The position numbers were made by a program, and so were the translations under genes. Source: Tolypeutes matacus (taxonomy: Eukaryota; Chordata; Mammalia; Cingulata; Chlamyphoridae). From it: a stretch of 64,000 nt of DNA. Below the pieces are notes generated by a model, which was not told where the DNA came from, did not search any database, and saw only the letters and a program-made list of their open reading frames with translations. Within the stretch, counting starts at the first letter, position 1, and each line of letters opens with the position of its first letter. Where the stretch lies: NCBI GenBank assembly GCA_026826555.1, contig JAKSZT010054458.1:2663358-2727357 (forward strand), read 5' to 3'. This document shows, in pieces, positions 22,084 to 36,000 of this stretch.

Positions 22084-22407
22084 GTTGGCAGATTCTATGA
22101 ACCTCAAGAGAAGACCATGTCTCTCTGAATACCTTTCATTTACTGCTCAAATTTCAAGTTCCTATGGGGGGGGGATCACATTAAAATAACTACAAAATCT
22201 CTTATAATTGGCAACTTAAAATGCAAAATATTTTATTTTAAAGCTTCTAAAATTTGAAAACAATATTCTCTAGGTTAAATAATAGTTTCCACTTGAATGT
22301 GCTCATTTGGAGCACATTCTGCTTGAAATACAAAAACAACTTCCTAAAACTCCTAGATGGGAACACTACTCTTTGATGATCTGTGAATAGAAGACTGATC
22401 AGTTTCA

Positions 22408-22960
<553 letters not shown>

Positions 22961-22964
22961 GATG

Positions 22965-23500
22965 TTTACATCTACAGGATAAAATATCTAAAATCTGTGC
23001 AATCTTTAACTTCCGTTTTTGAGTTACAATTCCTATTTGTTTTTCCTGAGAATTTTATTTCCTCTTCATTGTAAAGAATACGTTTTTTAAATTCCCCAAC
23101 TTTCAAATTTGCAAACCAAAGAAATAAACATTCTTGAAGCAGTGAGAAAGTAAACCTTCTGTGACAGCCAGAAGACCATCCATTAATTAATTTAAACTCC
23201 AATACAAAAATAACAAAGGAAACAAACTCCACATTCATATTGGTCCTGGCAAATAAAGGGAATGATTTCAACATGTTCAAATTTAAACAAATAATTCACA
23301 CACAAGATTCTTTTAATTAGATACCAAATGGTGTACAGCACTATAAAAATCATGTAACTTTGCCACAGTGACATCCATAATTCTGTGCTTTCTTGCTGGC
23401 TCCCAAAGATGTGCTTTTTTCTAAGACCACGTAGCTACATAAATTATTTTTAGACTAACCTACTTATTTCTTTTGGTCGTGTTCAAGAATGAAAATTACA
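22965..23500. other. AT-rich stretch with no recognised feature
   Basis: Small minus-strand frames (22972-23280, 23192-23374) show no family features. Confidence 0.45.
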
Positions 23501-23501
23501 T

Positions 23502-23692
23502 TAGTTAGTATTTATTGTGCACTTGTTCAGCCAGGTCTTGTATTATGTGCTCATAACAACGTCATGAAGAATTTATATATGTTATTCCCATTTTCAATTC
23601 AGAAAACTGAGGTTTAGGATCATTATTTATTTTACCCTATATCATGAAGCGAAACTAAAGCACTCACCTTTCTAATTCCAGTGCCAGAGATC
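23502..23692 (-). repeat. MIR SINE fragment
   Basis: Old tRNA-derived MIR, inverted. The recognisable order is the ...GTGC...TGTGCTCATAACAAC... block, then CCCATTTTCA...GAAAACTGAGG. Heavily diverged. Confidence 0.55.
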
Positions 23693-26600
23693 TTAAACAT
23701 GGTTATTTTCAAGAAAAGTATCCAGATGTGCAAAGAGAATACAGACATTCCAAAAAGCCTGTAAAGATCTTTTCTTACAAAATATTACTTCCAGATGTCA
23801 AAGCATAATTTTTGTAAGGTAAAATCATGGCCCTCACACAATTGTCAAATGAACATTTGTCAAAGATTTAACTCATTATGATTGAAGCAGTGAGAAAGTA
23901 AACCTGGTTTACAGAACAATCTGAAGAACTAGGTATTTATAGTCATTTAAAAAGTTAGCTATAGAACTGGGTAATGTCTGATAGGGAAGTAAAACATAAA
24001 TTTGAGATTATCTTTTCAAATGGGCATTAAATGCCTCTTTACCAGACAACCAAGCTGATATGCAATTTTCACAGCTGAGCCTTAATTCATTGTAAAATTT
24101 AAACAAAAATACATTGATTGGATGATAAAATAATCCTTAAATGACTTGATAGACAATGTCCCTATACTATCTTGGCCTTATTCATATGCTTTTGATCATT
24201 TTTCTTTACACAGTTATCAACCCTAATTGCTGACATCTTGCTTGTGGTCTGATATCACTCATATATTGAGCTCGCTTCTCACCCTATCTTTTCATTTAAG
24301 CCCTCCCCACTCTCTGATATTATATAATTTCCTTCTAAGGTAGATGTACAGGGTTTTCTTTATCAGTCCTCTTTATCCTTCTGAGGGTCCTTTCAGTCTG
24401 AGAACTCTTTTTAAAAATTTTCTGGGAAATTTATATTCATTATTATTTCAAATAAGTATTACTCTTCATTTTTATTCTTTCTGTTTCCTGTTTTGAAATA
24501 ATTAAATCTAATTATCCATATATTAACACTTTTTCCCCTAGCCTCTCTATTTTTTAGCTTATTTTTTAATCATCTGTCTTTTTTAAATCTCTTTCTCTGA
24601 GAAATTTTCTTGATTTGGTTTTCCAATTTGGTAACTTGTTCCTTATCTGTATCCATGAAACCCTTAATTCCATCTATTTCTTAAATTCAACTATTATATA
24701 TCTATATATACTCATGTGTGTATGTGGCACATGTATGTATATATGCACATATTCTGCTTATTTTGTATGTCTTCTTATTTTTTTCCATCTTGAAAATATC
24801 TTTCCTTTTCTTTCTTAGATTATTATTTGGCTAAGTTTAAATTTTGATAAATATCCTAAATACATTTTTATCCTGATTTTTTTTTACAGTGACTATAACG
24901 GAATTATCATTTGGAAATGCTTTATTTTTCAAAGTAAGGCAATGTAGCAAGAATCTTTAACATTTATTTAGACCTAGCTGAAATGCAGACTTATCATTTC
25001 TTCTTGAATGATTGCTTATTCAAACTCAGCTGGAGTTCTGAGAGCAGGACAGTCTGCTTTCTTGGCTCTCAAGTCAAGGGAGCTTTTAGTTCACTGAGTT
25101 TCATAATAAATCTAGAGAGCCAGTTATTACAAAATACGCAACTGTGTGCCCTACTTGAATAGCGCATGGCTTTTAATCCTGCAGTAATGTGTGTTCTCCA
25201 TTTATTGATTTATTTCAGGCAAAAAGTATGTAAAAAGAAAGGCTAATGATATGTCTCCTGAATTTATTTTACATATATTTAAGCTATTCTAAGCAACTTT
25301 AGGTTGAAAATTTTCCTTGTTATATGTGAAGATTATAGTTATTTTTACATGGGGTTCAGGTCTCAGGATTGGCATATTAATTATTTTGTAAGTTATTATT
25401 GTGAGTTTAAGCAAAAATTTTGTAAGCTTCTTTTTATTTTATGTTTAAGTTTTTAAACATCCCCCACATGTGGTTATGTACAAAACTGTAATTATACTCA
25501 TGACTTTTGTGAAAAGATAATAGTTTAAGGTTGAATTTTCATTTGAAAAGGAACCCATTCTATACCTTGCAACGTGTTAGAAAGATAATTCAATGACATA
25601 ATTCCATGGAAATACTTTGGGGAGTGAATTCCAACTGATAGATGAAATGATTGCTGCTAACTTTGGGAAGTCTGATACTTCCTGTCTATAGGATGACATC
25701 ACGGTGTATCAGGAAGATATACCTGAAAGCTACAATTTCATTGGAAGTACTGATGTGAATTCTTGAGCTATTATAATAACACTGCAGGGTTTTTGTTTGT
25801 TTGTTTGTTTGTTTTTTTCTTATATCAAGCTTTGCAGAGTCTAACACAGTTCTGGAAACAGGATAGGATTGAAAATATTTTGATGTACAGGAACTGCAAA
25901 TGCCATTCCACTTTTGTGTTTCAGTTTATAATACAGGTCCTTAATAAACATCCTATTTTTCATATAATGTAATAACAACATTGCTGTTACATAGTGATTG
26001 GTATTATAAAATGTGCTGTGAGATAAATGCTATTATTTTGGAAATCCTATTAGCAAGTCCCTATGTACTTTTCATACAGGGAAGATTTATTAAACATACC
26101 CTTCTGTAGTCACTTTCCTCAAAAACAGTTTTATAAACTATGAATTACTTTGCAATAATGCCATTAATAAATGTATCTAATTGTGGTACAAAAAAGTGAA
26201 ACATTGAATAGCTTGAATGGCTACTGTGAATGGTGAGATTATTTCAAGTAGATGCATTGAACAATGGATACTCTATGTTTCCCTATTTTACATCCACAGG
26301 TCAAGTAATAGATCATTTAAGTGCATAGTCAGAGCTAAGTTAATGAAAAAAATGTTGATTCTTTTATAAAAAGCTGTCAGTAGATGGCAATGTGACTGTT
26401 TTATAAGATATTTTTATTTCATGTGGATCTAAAAACTGGAGATCATTCACATTTGCTACCCAAATTACTGTAATTTTTCCCCCCAAAAGGGGTCTAAAAG
26501 AGTCCTTTTAAACTATTCTTTAAATAATTGATAGTTACAAATGAAAACCCAAGCCTAGAATTTCCAAAGTGATCAAAGTTATTTTAATTTTCCATTGGTC

Positions 26601-26870
26601 AGGGTTGAATAAAAATAATGTTACAATCTATGCCATCAATATCCAGGGATTGCAGAGCCTACATTTCAAACTAAAGCATTTTCAGCAAATTTGTATTATA
26701 TCCTCGCTTAGACACTGTAGCCAGCTATGACTGACATGTGTACTATTTATTATAAGAAAAAGAAGGAATAATGTTGTAATAAAATTTTTTATTTCAGTAT
26801 ATTTTATCTTTCCTTTCATCCTTTTAACTCTTCACTTATCCAAATGAATCACTTCTGTTGTTTTCCATGA
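23693..26870. other. Unique AT-rich DNA
   Basis: No gene or named repeat seen apart from a (TTTG)n tract at about 25790-25817. Frames such as 24615-24818 and 25763-25972 lack any family signature. Confidence 0.5.
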
Positions 26871-26879
26871 TATTTTATA

Positions 26880-26960
26880 TAAATATACACATACATGCAT
26901 ACACTCACACACACAAATACAGATAGACCCATACTGATACCTCCACATAGATATATGTAT
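26880..26960. repeat. AT/CA-rich simple-sequence region
   Basis: Short mixed TA, CA and CATA runs (for example CACTCACACACACA). Confidence 0.6.
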
Positions 26961-26984
26961 GCATATATAACAACATACAATATT

Positions 26985-27008
26985 TGATATGCCTAAAAAG
27001 GCATATCA
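26985..27008. other. Perfect 10-bp hairpin
   Basis: TGATATGCCT and AGGCATATCA separated by AAAA. No known function; just upstream of the DAS SINE. Confidence 0.6.
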
Positions 27009-27047
27009 TGCTAGGCAGCCTGTATACACTTTAAGAAGCCATGGTTT

Positions 27048-27211
27048 GTGTAGAGCGGATGTAGCTCAGTGATTGAGCACCTGCTTCCCATGTATGAGGC
27101 TCTGAGTTCATTCCCTAGTATCTCCTAAAAATAAAATAAAATAAAATAAAATAAAATAAAGTAAAGTAGAGTAAAGGAGAGTAGAGTAAAATAAAATAAA
27201 ATAAAATGAAT
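27048..27211 (+). mobile_element. DAS-type SINE, monomeric, with (AAAAT)n tail
   Basis: One tRNA-like unit (GTAGCTCAGTG A-box region and GAGTTCATTCC B-box region), then a long AAAAT-repeat tail (about 27126-27208). Flanked by a perfect 9-bp target duplication, CCATGGTTT, at 27039-27047 and 27212-27220. Confidence 0.9.
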
Positions 27212-27469
27212 CCATGGTTTCTGATTTCATTGTTGGTTACCAAAATCAAGATGGGGTAATATATTCTAGAGAGAATTCTGGCATTTGAATTTTGGCTAAC
27301 ATGGAAATTCTAAGAATGGGAAGAATATGTTTAAATTCATGAACAAATCAATCAGATTATACAAAGACAGAATTATTTAATTTATTATGTTTTAAACTTG
27401 TGATTCCATTTTAAGATATATGAGGGATAAAGATAGAGATATATTGTCAGGAATGAGACTTTATAAATT

Positions 27470-27560
27470 GGGCAGCATGGTATAATGGGAAAAATTATCA
27501 ATTAAGAAATCTGAGTACTAATCATAGACTGGCTTGTGGGAAAGTCAATGAAATAATCTG
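27470..27560 (+). repeat. MIR SINE fragment
   Basis: GCAGCATGGTATAATGG start block followed by diverged MIR core. Confidence 0.45.
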
Positions 27561-30500
27561 TTTTGCCATTTTACCTGTAAAGTAATTGGAAATAACTTGT
27601 TGATATTTACCATTTCTTCAATTCTGATTAGTGATTGAAAGTCTAGCCTCAGTTTGATTCCATTACAATCAGCAAGCCACCCAAAAGTGGAAAAAATGCT
27701 GGGGTTCTGTTCAATCCAGAATTCCTGAAACTTAAAGTCCACTTCAAATGAACTGGAAGTAACCTGTCAGATCTCAGAAACTGAGATGGCCTCTTTCTTT
27801 CCATAACTTATTAGATGTCTTCTTTAATCTGGCAATAGAAAAATCCATAAACCACAAACAATCCTTGGATCCACATTTAAATATCTATATATAGATATAA
27901 GTTGTATAAATATAGTTAGAAATTAAGGAAGATAGTAATCTTGCTTTAAAATTTTGATTTTATAATTTAAAATAATTATCTGTAGTTATTTCTTAAGGGT
28001 TTATTTTACAAAAACCTTAGTACTTTTTAATTAATCATAAGTTCAGATTTAATTTTATTACTGTGAGATTTCTTCTTACCGATTCAATTCAACTATTACC
28101 CAGGGAAAGAATGAGATTCCTAGACTATTTGCTGATTACTACTGATAGTATATTTGCAAATTAACTTCATGATCTTTCATTACTTATTGGAGGTAATTGT
28201 GTTCCTTATAGCATGCTACCTTTTTCCTAATAAAGCAATTAAATAAGATATAAAGAATCAAGCTTTCAGGGAAATTTTAATACTTTTAAAAATAAAAAAC
28301 CAAACCCTTTAAATTCTTTTCCATTAAAAAAAAATGAGTTGTAGATGAAATATTTTAGTCAATAAAAATAGTTTTGTTTGGCAACATTTGCAGCTAAAAC
28401 AGTGTGAAAAAAGAAGTGCAAAATTTATAAAATACTAGTCAGAAATCTATCATTCCATTTGTGAAGCAAAAGATATTTATCACAAAACATTCTATTAAAA
28501 TAGAACTTCATTTTCAAGGAAAACATGAGAAGACAGAGATTCTTGGATTTCTTTTGGAAGTAGAAATATGAATATAATTGAGTTCTAAATATTTTAAAGT
28601 ATTTTTCCTTCAAATACTCTTGAAGTTGTTCTTTAATCCATAGCTTCAGCAGACATTGCTCCATCTGCTATTATCACATACATATGTGAATGAGAAAACC
28701 TGTTCTGTGAAGTGATACTTAAATAATTATTTTTAAATCAAGTGTCTGGATGGAAGGTTACATAGCTTCAATTTTTAAGATTTCCTTTAAAGACTAATTA
28801 AAACACAAAAAATTATTTTCCTTTTATGAATGGCAACATTTTTACCTTTTAAAAACATAAATGATTTTTCTTACTATACTAAATATATTTGGAATAATAA
28901 CCACAAAATATCCATGATGTTTTTCTAATTTGTATCAGTCTTATTATTTTTTTTGCTATAAGACTATATAAAGACATAAAATGAAGCCCACTAACCCACC
29001 CTCAATTATTTAATAGAGTTTGGAGATCAATCTTAAAACATAAATTTGATTTTTTAAGAATAAGCAGATGAATGAATAGCATAAGTAATCTGGGTATTCT
29101 TAATATCTGTCCTCTATGCTATCCGGGCCTCCTAAATGATTAGGTGTTGAAGGTTAAACTGTAAGTCATTTAAAAGACAGTTTTCTTTGGACTGGCAATA
29201 ATATCACCAATTGGCCTAAAACCTCGAAGTCATAAGTTATTATCAATCTATCTTCTTCAGGAGAGATGTTATTTTATAAAAATCTCTTAAGTTAACGGAA
29301 GAGACTCAACTTGCATTAATTATCTTTTACTTCACTTGTTTGAAGAGAGGTATACAGCAAATTTCTATATACTTATTTTTGGAAAATTCCATGATGAATG
29401 GATGTGAAATGTATTTCATTTTGGAGATTAACATTTAAATACTAATTTAGACCAAGTATATTTTCTGCATGCAATCAAGTTTCATCGACGCCTATAGTAT
29501 TCTAAGTATTGTACCAGATGCTATTTGGGTGCTAAATAAAAGACTGTGCCAGGGTTATACTTTTGAAAATAAAAGTTTCTTGACTTCTCAATATACTTAC
29601 TCTGTTTTGCTTACTCAGATTTTTGGAAGTAGTTTAGATATCATGCTGAGGAATGAAAACCTGAAGGCTAAATGGAATCATAGACCTACATAGTCCTGAA
29701 AAACTTTTACACAGTGCCTTCCTCTAGTCAGAACTAGTTTATCTCAGACATATAAACATAATTCCATGAATATTTTCAAGAATAACAGTCTATTTCAGTG
29801 TGTAGCAACCCAGAGACTAAAGAAACTTTGCTCTTATAACTAAATCTGCTACTTAAGAAAATGTTTTCATTTATTCTTAGATGGAGTGGGGTTTACTGAG
29901 AGCTTGTTTGATATAGTTTGTGACAGTCAATAAATTATAGCCCTTAACTTAGGGCTTTCCTATGCAAATAAATAATTTTTTAAAAAGTTTCTATGATTAT
30001 AATGATTGGAAGCTAAATATGCTTAATTTATTTTTCAAGACATATATTTTGAAAAAGCATCTTGATTTCTAATCAAGTTCAGGGAGATTTAAATTGCATT
30101 TCTAAGGAATTCATTTAAATTGTTTTCATTTTCTGACTTAACTCTTTTTCTAAGGGAATAAAATTAATGCTTGCCTCATTATTTTGGTTGTTGTTGTTTT
30201 CTTTCAGAAAACTAAATATATCACAGTTCTTAGATCTTTATTTTGAAATGCTCAGGGCTAAGATACTTGTTGGGAACAGGCCACATTTCCTTTAATAATA
30301 GTTATATGTACTTATTTTAATAGCCCTTTTAAAATACAGAATTGTTATCAAAGTTCAGATATTTAATAAATATGTTTACTCTGATTCATTCCATGATCAA
30401 CGGTAAAATCACTCTTTTGCTGTAACATCTTCAACTGTATTTTATGTTTTGATTCTATTACTCTTTGGAAGCCAACTTGTTTTCTGTCATCAGTAGGCAG

Positions 30501-31770
30501 ATAAATGATGAAATAATATAGTTTAAGGCTAACTAAGTTACTTCCATAGCAGCACATGAAAGGAAAAATATGGTTGATCAAACTAAAGAGCGGTTAGTGT
30601 TTTTATGTGTTCCAAACTTCATGGACCCAATGAGGGAATGACTTAGATCTAATGGTACTGGCCATTGAGTTTGCAGTTATTCCCCCAGCATTCCACATTG
30701 AAGGATTTTACACAATTTTAAAAATTGTTTTCTTGTGTATTTAAAATTACAATTGGTGTTTTATTAGCAGTGGCCAGGCCCCTATTAGACCCAAAGCTTA
30801 GGAGTAATTAAGTTTTATACTTTTATTGTATCCTTTCTAAATTTGGGTAAGAAAGGTCCTCATATGCAGACATTTGCCTTAGAAAAAGATAACTGATAAA
30901 TAGAATATAATGGGGTAGGAGCAGGTGCATGGTGAACTAATAAGTACTAGAATAAAACATTTAAGAAAAACAGTGAGGTCTCGGGAATCATTTTCTATTT
31001 CTACATCGGAAATGGGCATAGTTTTTAAAATATATGCTTAAGTATAAATATCATAACAATATTGATGTTCATATCTGAATCAGATGTGCATTCCACACTT
31101 AATATTTACATTATAATTTCATTACTACTGTTGCAATTTCCATTATTCATTTCAAAGGTCATCATATGTGTATAGTTAGATATGTTTATAGCTTCCATTC
31201 TGCATCTGCTAATGCACATTTATATAGGAAAATAGAAAACATTCTTTCTTGCTGGTACCCGACTGTAATATATTTTCACTGTAAAAAATGAAGAAAATTA
31301 GCTAAGATTTTGCACAAGATTAAGATCTTTAATAATATTGTTTCATTAAATGTATCATGAGTTTACAACCCTGTACATCCACAATCCATTATTCACAAAT
31401 CTGAAATACAAAATTATGTAAAACTATAAATGTTTTTTGGAATTCTTTTTATCAAATCCTGACTCAAAGTTATGCATTGGTATTTACAGTGTTTCTCTCT
31501 CAGAATGGATATTCATACATTTCATTGCAAATATATTAATGTTTGGTTCCTGTGTGAGTTGTTGACCCTGCTGTGAGTATTATACAATATCAGTTTATGC
31601 ACCAAGTTAACCTTACAAAACTTGACAAATTCTGAAACATATCTAGCCCCAAGTGTTTTGAATAAAGAATTGAGGACCTGAGTTATTTAAAACTAAGGTA
31701 AGGTTTTTAAAGGCCTCTATTTTGGTGATGCATATCTGTGCACCATCACTTTGTAATTGGAGGTCACATA
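27561..31770. other. Unique AT-rich DNA
   Basis: Long stretch without recognised genes or repeats. All frames over 60 codons here are isolated and featureless. Confidence 0.5.
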
Positions 31771-31774
31771 GAAA

Positions 31775-31925
31775 CACAGATTATTAAAGCTGAAAGGTAT
31801 TAGAAATCATGCATTACAGTACCCTCTTTGCTACCTAAAGAAACTGATGGCCAAGGAATTAAATTATTTCATTTAAAATCATGCAGCCATTAAGTAACTG
31901 ATGGAGTGATTGAATCTAACTCTGT
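31775..31925 (-). repeat. MIR-like fragment
   Basis: Pattern of AAAGCTGAAAGG...AAACTGATGG...AAATCATGCAGCCA...TAACTGATGGAG resembles old MIR-class SINEs; very diverged. Confidence 0.4.
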
Positions 31926-32014
31926 ACTAACTGCCACTCCCTGCAAACAACTGTGGACTTACACTTTTCTACGCCACACATCTTTACATGGTGTTATGTT
32001 AATACTTCAAGCTC

Positions 32015-32130
32015 AATATTTTGATTTTGGAGAAACCTGGATTCTAAACCCAATTCAGCTACCTTGTTTAACTGTGGGCAAATTTTTTAACTTGTTTGAT
32101 CTTCAGTTTCTACTTTTATAAAGAAATATT
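32015..32130 (+). repeat. MIR SINE fragment
   Basis: TTTTGGAGAAACCTGGATTC...AACTGTGGGCAAATT...CTTCAGTTTC order, matching MIR core in forward orientation. Confidence 0.6.
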
Positions 32131-32345
32131 ATTTATGGAACAATTATTTTATGCCAGATATTGTTCAAAGTATTCTATAGGTATTCCCTTAAGGCTGTGG
32201 AATGAAAAGGACATTATTATTTTCTTCATTTTACAGATGAAGAATCTTGAAGCCAGAAAGCTTAAGTAACTTGAGATTGCATAAGTTTGCAAGTGAATTA
32301 AAGTCAGTTTTTGAAACCCAGCATGGCTAGAACCTGCATAATGAT
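32128..32345 (-). repeat. MIR SINE fragment
   Basis: Inverted MIR: TTATGCCAGATATTGTTC, then CATTTTACAGATGAAGAA and TTAAGTAACTTG blocks. Abuts a forward copy on each side. Confidence 0.65.
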
Positions 32346-32384
32346 TACTATGATAAATGCTGTAATAACTACAGCATTAAGGAT

Positions 32385-32500
32385 AACAATAGCATTTACC
32401 TCATAGGGTTATTTCAAAGATACATTGATTAACATATGTGAAGTACTTAGAAGCATCCCTAGCAAATATTAAATATTCAATAAATGTTAGTAATCATCAT
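32385..32500 (+). repeat. MIR SINE 3' part
   Basis: CTCATAGGGTTATTTCAAAG ... TATTCAATAAATGTTAG, the forward 3' end of MIR. Confidence 0.6.
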
Positions 32501-32598
32501 TTAAAAAATTGCAATCATAATCATACTATCATTTTCTAATGAGGGTTAAATAAGATGATGCATGCAAATTCTTTAGCACATTAAAATGCTTACATTTA

Positions 32599-32603
32599 AT
32601 TTA

Positions 32604-32641
<38 letters not shown>

Positions 32642-32642
32642 T
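32599..32642. repeat. (ATT)n microsatellite
   Basis: About 14 uninterrupted ATT units. Confidence 0.95.
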
Positions 32643-32840
32643 TACCAGCTACAAAAGAAGGAGGGTTCTACCAAAAGTGAATAAGTGGGAATTCAAATTA
32701 AGTCCATTATATGAATACAGAAGAATTTAATCTTTTCACTTCTGAAGTATCTACCTTCCAATGCTGTGGCCTCATAGTGTCCTTGATCCCTGTCTTCTAG
32801 GAAAGGAGAGAGGGTCAGGGGTATCAAACACTCTCTAGTT

Positions 32841-33034
32841 TAAGGGTTCTTAACCAGGGGGTCCGTGAGCTTGAATATAAATTCAGAAAAACATTATTCT
32901 TGTGAGAATGTGTTGGTGCAGGTATGATATGTTTATTAAATAATACACAGTGTAGTGTAGACTTAGTAATGGGTCTGTGGTTTTCACCTGACTGGCCAAC
33001 GGGTACGTGGAACAAAAAAGGTTACGAATCCCTG
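32841..33034. mobile_element. hAT-type non-autonomous DNA transposon (MITE)
   Basis: 194-bp element flanked by perfect 8-bp duplications CTCTAGTT (32833-32840 and 33035-33042), the size made by hAT transposases. The termini are imperfect inverted repeats: left TAAGGGTTCTTAACC, right end in reverse CAGGGATTCGTAACC. No transposase coding capacity; the minus-strand frame 32824-33015 is a chance reading. Confidence 0.85.
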
Positions 33035-33044
33035 CTCTAGTTGT

Positions 33045-36000
33045 TGAAGTAAATCACAAAAAGATAGATAGAGAAACTATTTTACAGTTTTATATGGACA
33101 AGGCACTGTGGGAGCATACTAAGTCTAGTTATTCTAGCCTCATGTATGTTCCTTAACTACAATTTTAGTAACCAACTTAAATAAAAGGAAATGAATTTAG
33201 TTAACACAAATCTGAACAAGTTCTCTACATATTACGTCTTTCTAAATTTGAAAGAAAGAATTCCTAAGTACGAATAGAATAAATTGACAGAATAAATTGA
33301 CAGAATAGAATAAATAATCTAACAGTATCAATAGAACTAAAATAAGATGGGAGAGCAAATCAGATGTATCTGAAGGGGAAATATCTTTCTTGGTAGATTT
33401 TACAATTTCTTTGGAATAAGGTCATAAAAAGTGTTTACCTGCAATATATGGATTTTCCTTTTGAGGTTTTAGGTTGATTCAAAACCACATGAATTTAAAA
33501 GTGATACAGAGGAGGGAATATGCCATTCTTTGGTAGCTAAAGCCTTTATGAAACAAACTCAAGAAAAAATATATTATTAGGCCTTTCAAACCAACTTAAG
33601 TTTAATTTATTATCCTGCTTCAGCTATGCAGTGATTTGTTATAAATCGAATCTGAGGGTAAAGAAAAACAATAAAGAGTACTTAATGGCTTGCTGAACCT
33701 GTGATTTTTTTCTGTTTAATACTTAAACTTTACCAAAAAAAAAGGTAATTTAAAGAAGATGATCAAAGAATAATGGGTTCTATTTAATATCCTTTTAGAA
33801 GTTTGGTATTTGTAAACCTGTAAACAGGTTTTAGAAACCTCCTTCTCTTTTATTTCTCTACCTTTGTTACTGTCATGGCTTTGCTTATTTTAAAGGGATA
33901 TTTCCAAAATCTTTATTTTCTTACAGAACCATTATTGAAATATCTGATTAGTAATGAAACTGCTCTACCTGGATGTTTCATAAGTTTCTCAAATCATTAT
34001 CTTCCTCATTAATCTTAATCCGTTTCTTTGGTTAATGTTACTGCATCTACTTAGGCAACCAGACAGGAAACATGGAAGCTCTTCCCATTCCTCATATCGT
34101 GAAGTGCCTTGTAAAATGCCTGTTTTGAAATATGTCCTTACTCAGTGTTTGCTAGATAAATACATAAGCATATAAGTGAAGGAATTGAAGGGTACTCAGA
34201 ATTTAGGATGGATATTGGGAAGTAAATTTTTTTTTTCAATTGCCCTAAGAATTTGGGAAAAAAATAAATCTGCAAAGAAGTATTTTCTTTCTCGATTTAG
34301 TGATTAAATGAGGTAATGCGTGAAAATCAATGGGTACAACATCATAACATTCCAGTCTTCTTCCCCTTCCTTCTCTTTGGAAAATGTTTCAATCAGCAAA
34401 TACTTTGACACAAAGATTAATTTAATGGCAATTTGTGATATATTGGAAAAGAAAATACATTATTTTGAAGACGTGACACCATTTTACTAACATTTTAGAG
34501 GAGAAGATATGGGAATTCCTAATAAGCCAAAACAAATTTGGCATAAGGCATTTAGGGTATTGTTAACTTTGCATAGTTATTAAAATACTTTTCTATATTC
34601 CTTTCAACTTTTCCCTTGATCTACAGTTATTATGTTATGTAAGTCTTCAGATAAGGTTTGGAAAGGAAAATCTTGAGTATTTTAACAAAATTCTTTCAGC
34701 CATAATCAACTTTTATTTTTTGTTGTTTAATTAGAAGGTAATTGTGGCATATCTAATCCAAAGTACTCATTAAATGCAAGCAGTAAAAGCTTTACTGCCA
34801 ATCATACAGAAACTATGAGGATATGGAAATTTTTTTTTAATCAACAAAAAAATACATTAAAAGCACAACTTCATTGCCAGAAATTCAGATGAATTAATTT
34901 ATACTTATGTAAATAAAAAATGAGAACAACATTAAAAATTAAATATCACCAAAATAATTCTTGTTAAAAAATTTACTTCTGTTCCATATGAATGAAAAGA
35001 TTACATATTCTTTTGTTTTATCAAATATTTCTTAATGTTCATAGATAGAAATTAGTTCATTCCTATCATTTGAAACTCTTAAGTTTTAGAATTTTTTAAT
35101 AGAATTTAACATAAAGTGATAAAAATTAGAGATGTACCTAAAAAGAAGCATCTTCAATAACTATTTGAAAATTTTATTTTATTTTTTGTTCTGTTTATTC
35201 TATTTGAACATTTTAATGAGTTTTCTTGGCTCTTGTATGAAAATATATCATGGAATAAAATAATCCATATCAAATTAACAACACCTTCCCTCATGCATTT
35301 ATTTCGTCATTTATATTTGTGGGCCAGTAATTTGATCTTGAGTCACTTTCTCAATTTATGCATATAATTTAAGGAGTTTAAAATTTCATTGTGGCTATTT
35401 CAATACTTGTCACTTCATGAGCTGGGAAGTGATCTCTTTACATGAACGGCATTGATGAGTCAATGTTATGAGTCATTGTATTATTTAAGTCCTAATTATA
35501 AACCATTAATATATTATTTTTTAAAACTTTTAAAAATTCCTAATATAGTACAAATTTAAAATGAGAGAAAAGGTTTTTTTTCTTTTTCAAATCAGGTTTT
35601 TTGTTCCCCAAAGTTATCTTCTTCAGACTTGATCTTAAATATCTACTCTCTCAAACACCATGCTTTTTTTTTTTCAGTAGAAAGTAAATGAACGACATTA
35701 TACTTTTATATTTGTTTGTTATTATTCTTAATGATTTAGATTGACCCACTTTAGAAACTATTCTTTAGATGTCAATTTTATGCTCTGGAAAGTAACCTTA
35801 ACTTATTTACTTTTTAAAGACATGTGAAAATATAAGATCTTTTTCCTTGTGTTTGGGGTAAGAAAGTTAGAGTCAATGGAGTAATTATTTGATAAATAGA
35901 AACAATAGTCAGTACTGGCTCCTTTCATAAAAAAAGATTTGTTTCGGGAACTTGGATAATGTTAAGCATTAATAAAATCATACATTGAACTGTAATTTGG

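Noticed and set aside
27126..27211. AAAAT repeat run as a CRISPR-like or regulatory array
   Set aside because: It is the simple-sequence tail of a DAS SINE, confirmed by the 9-bp target duplication around the element.
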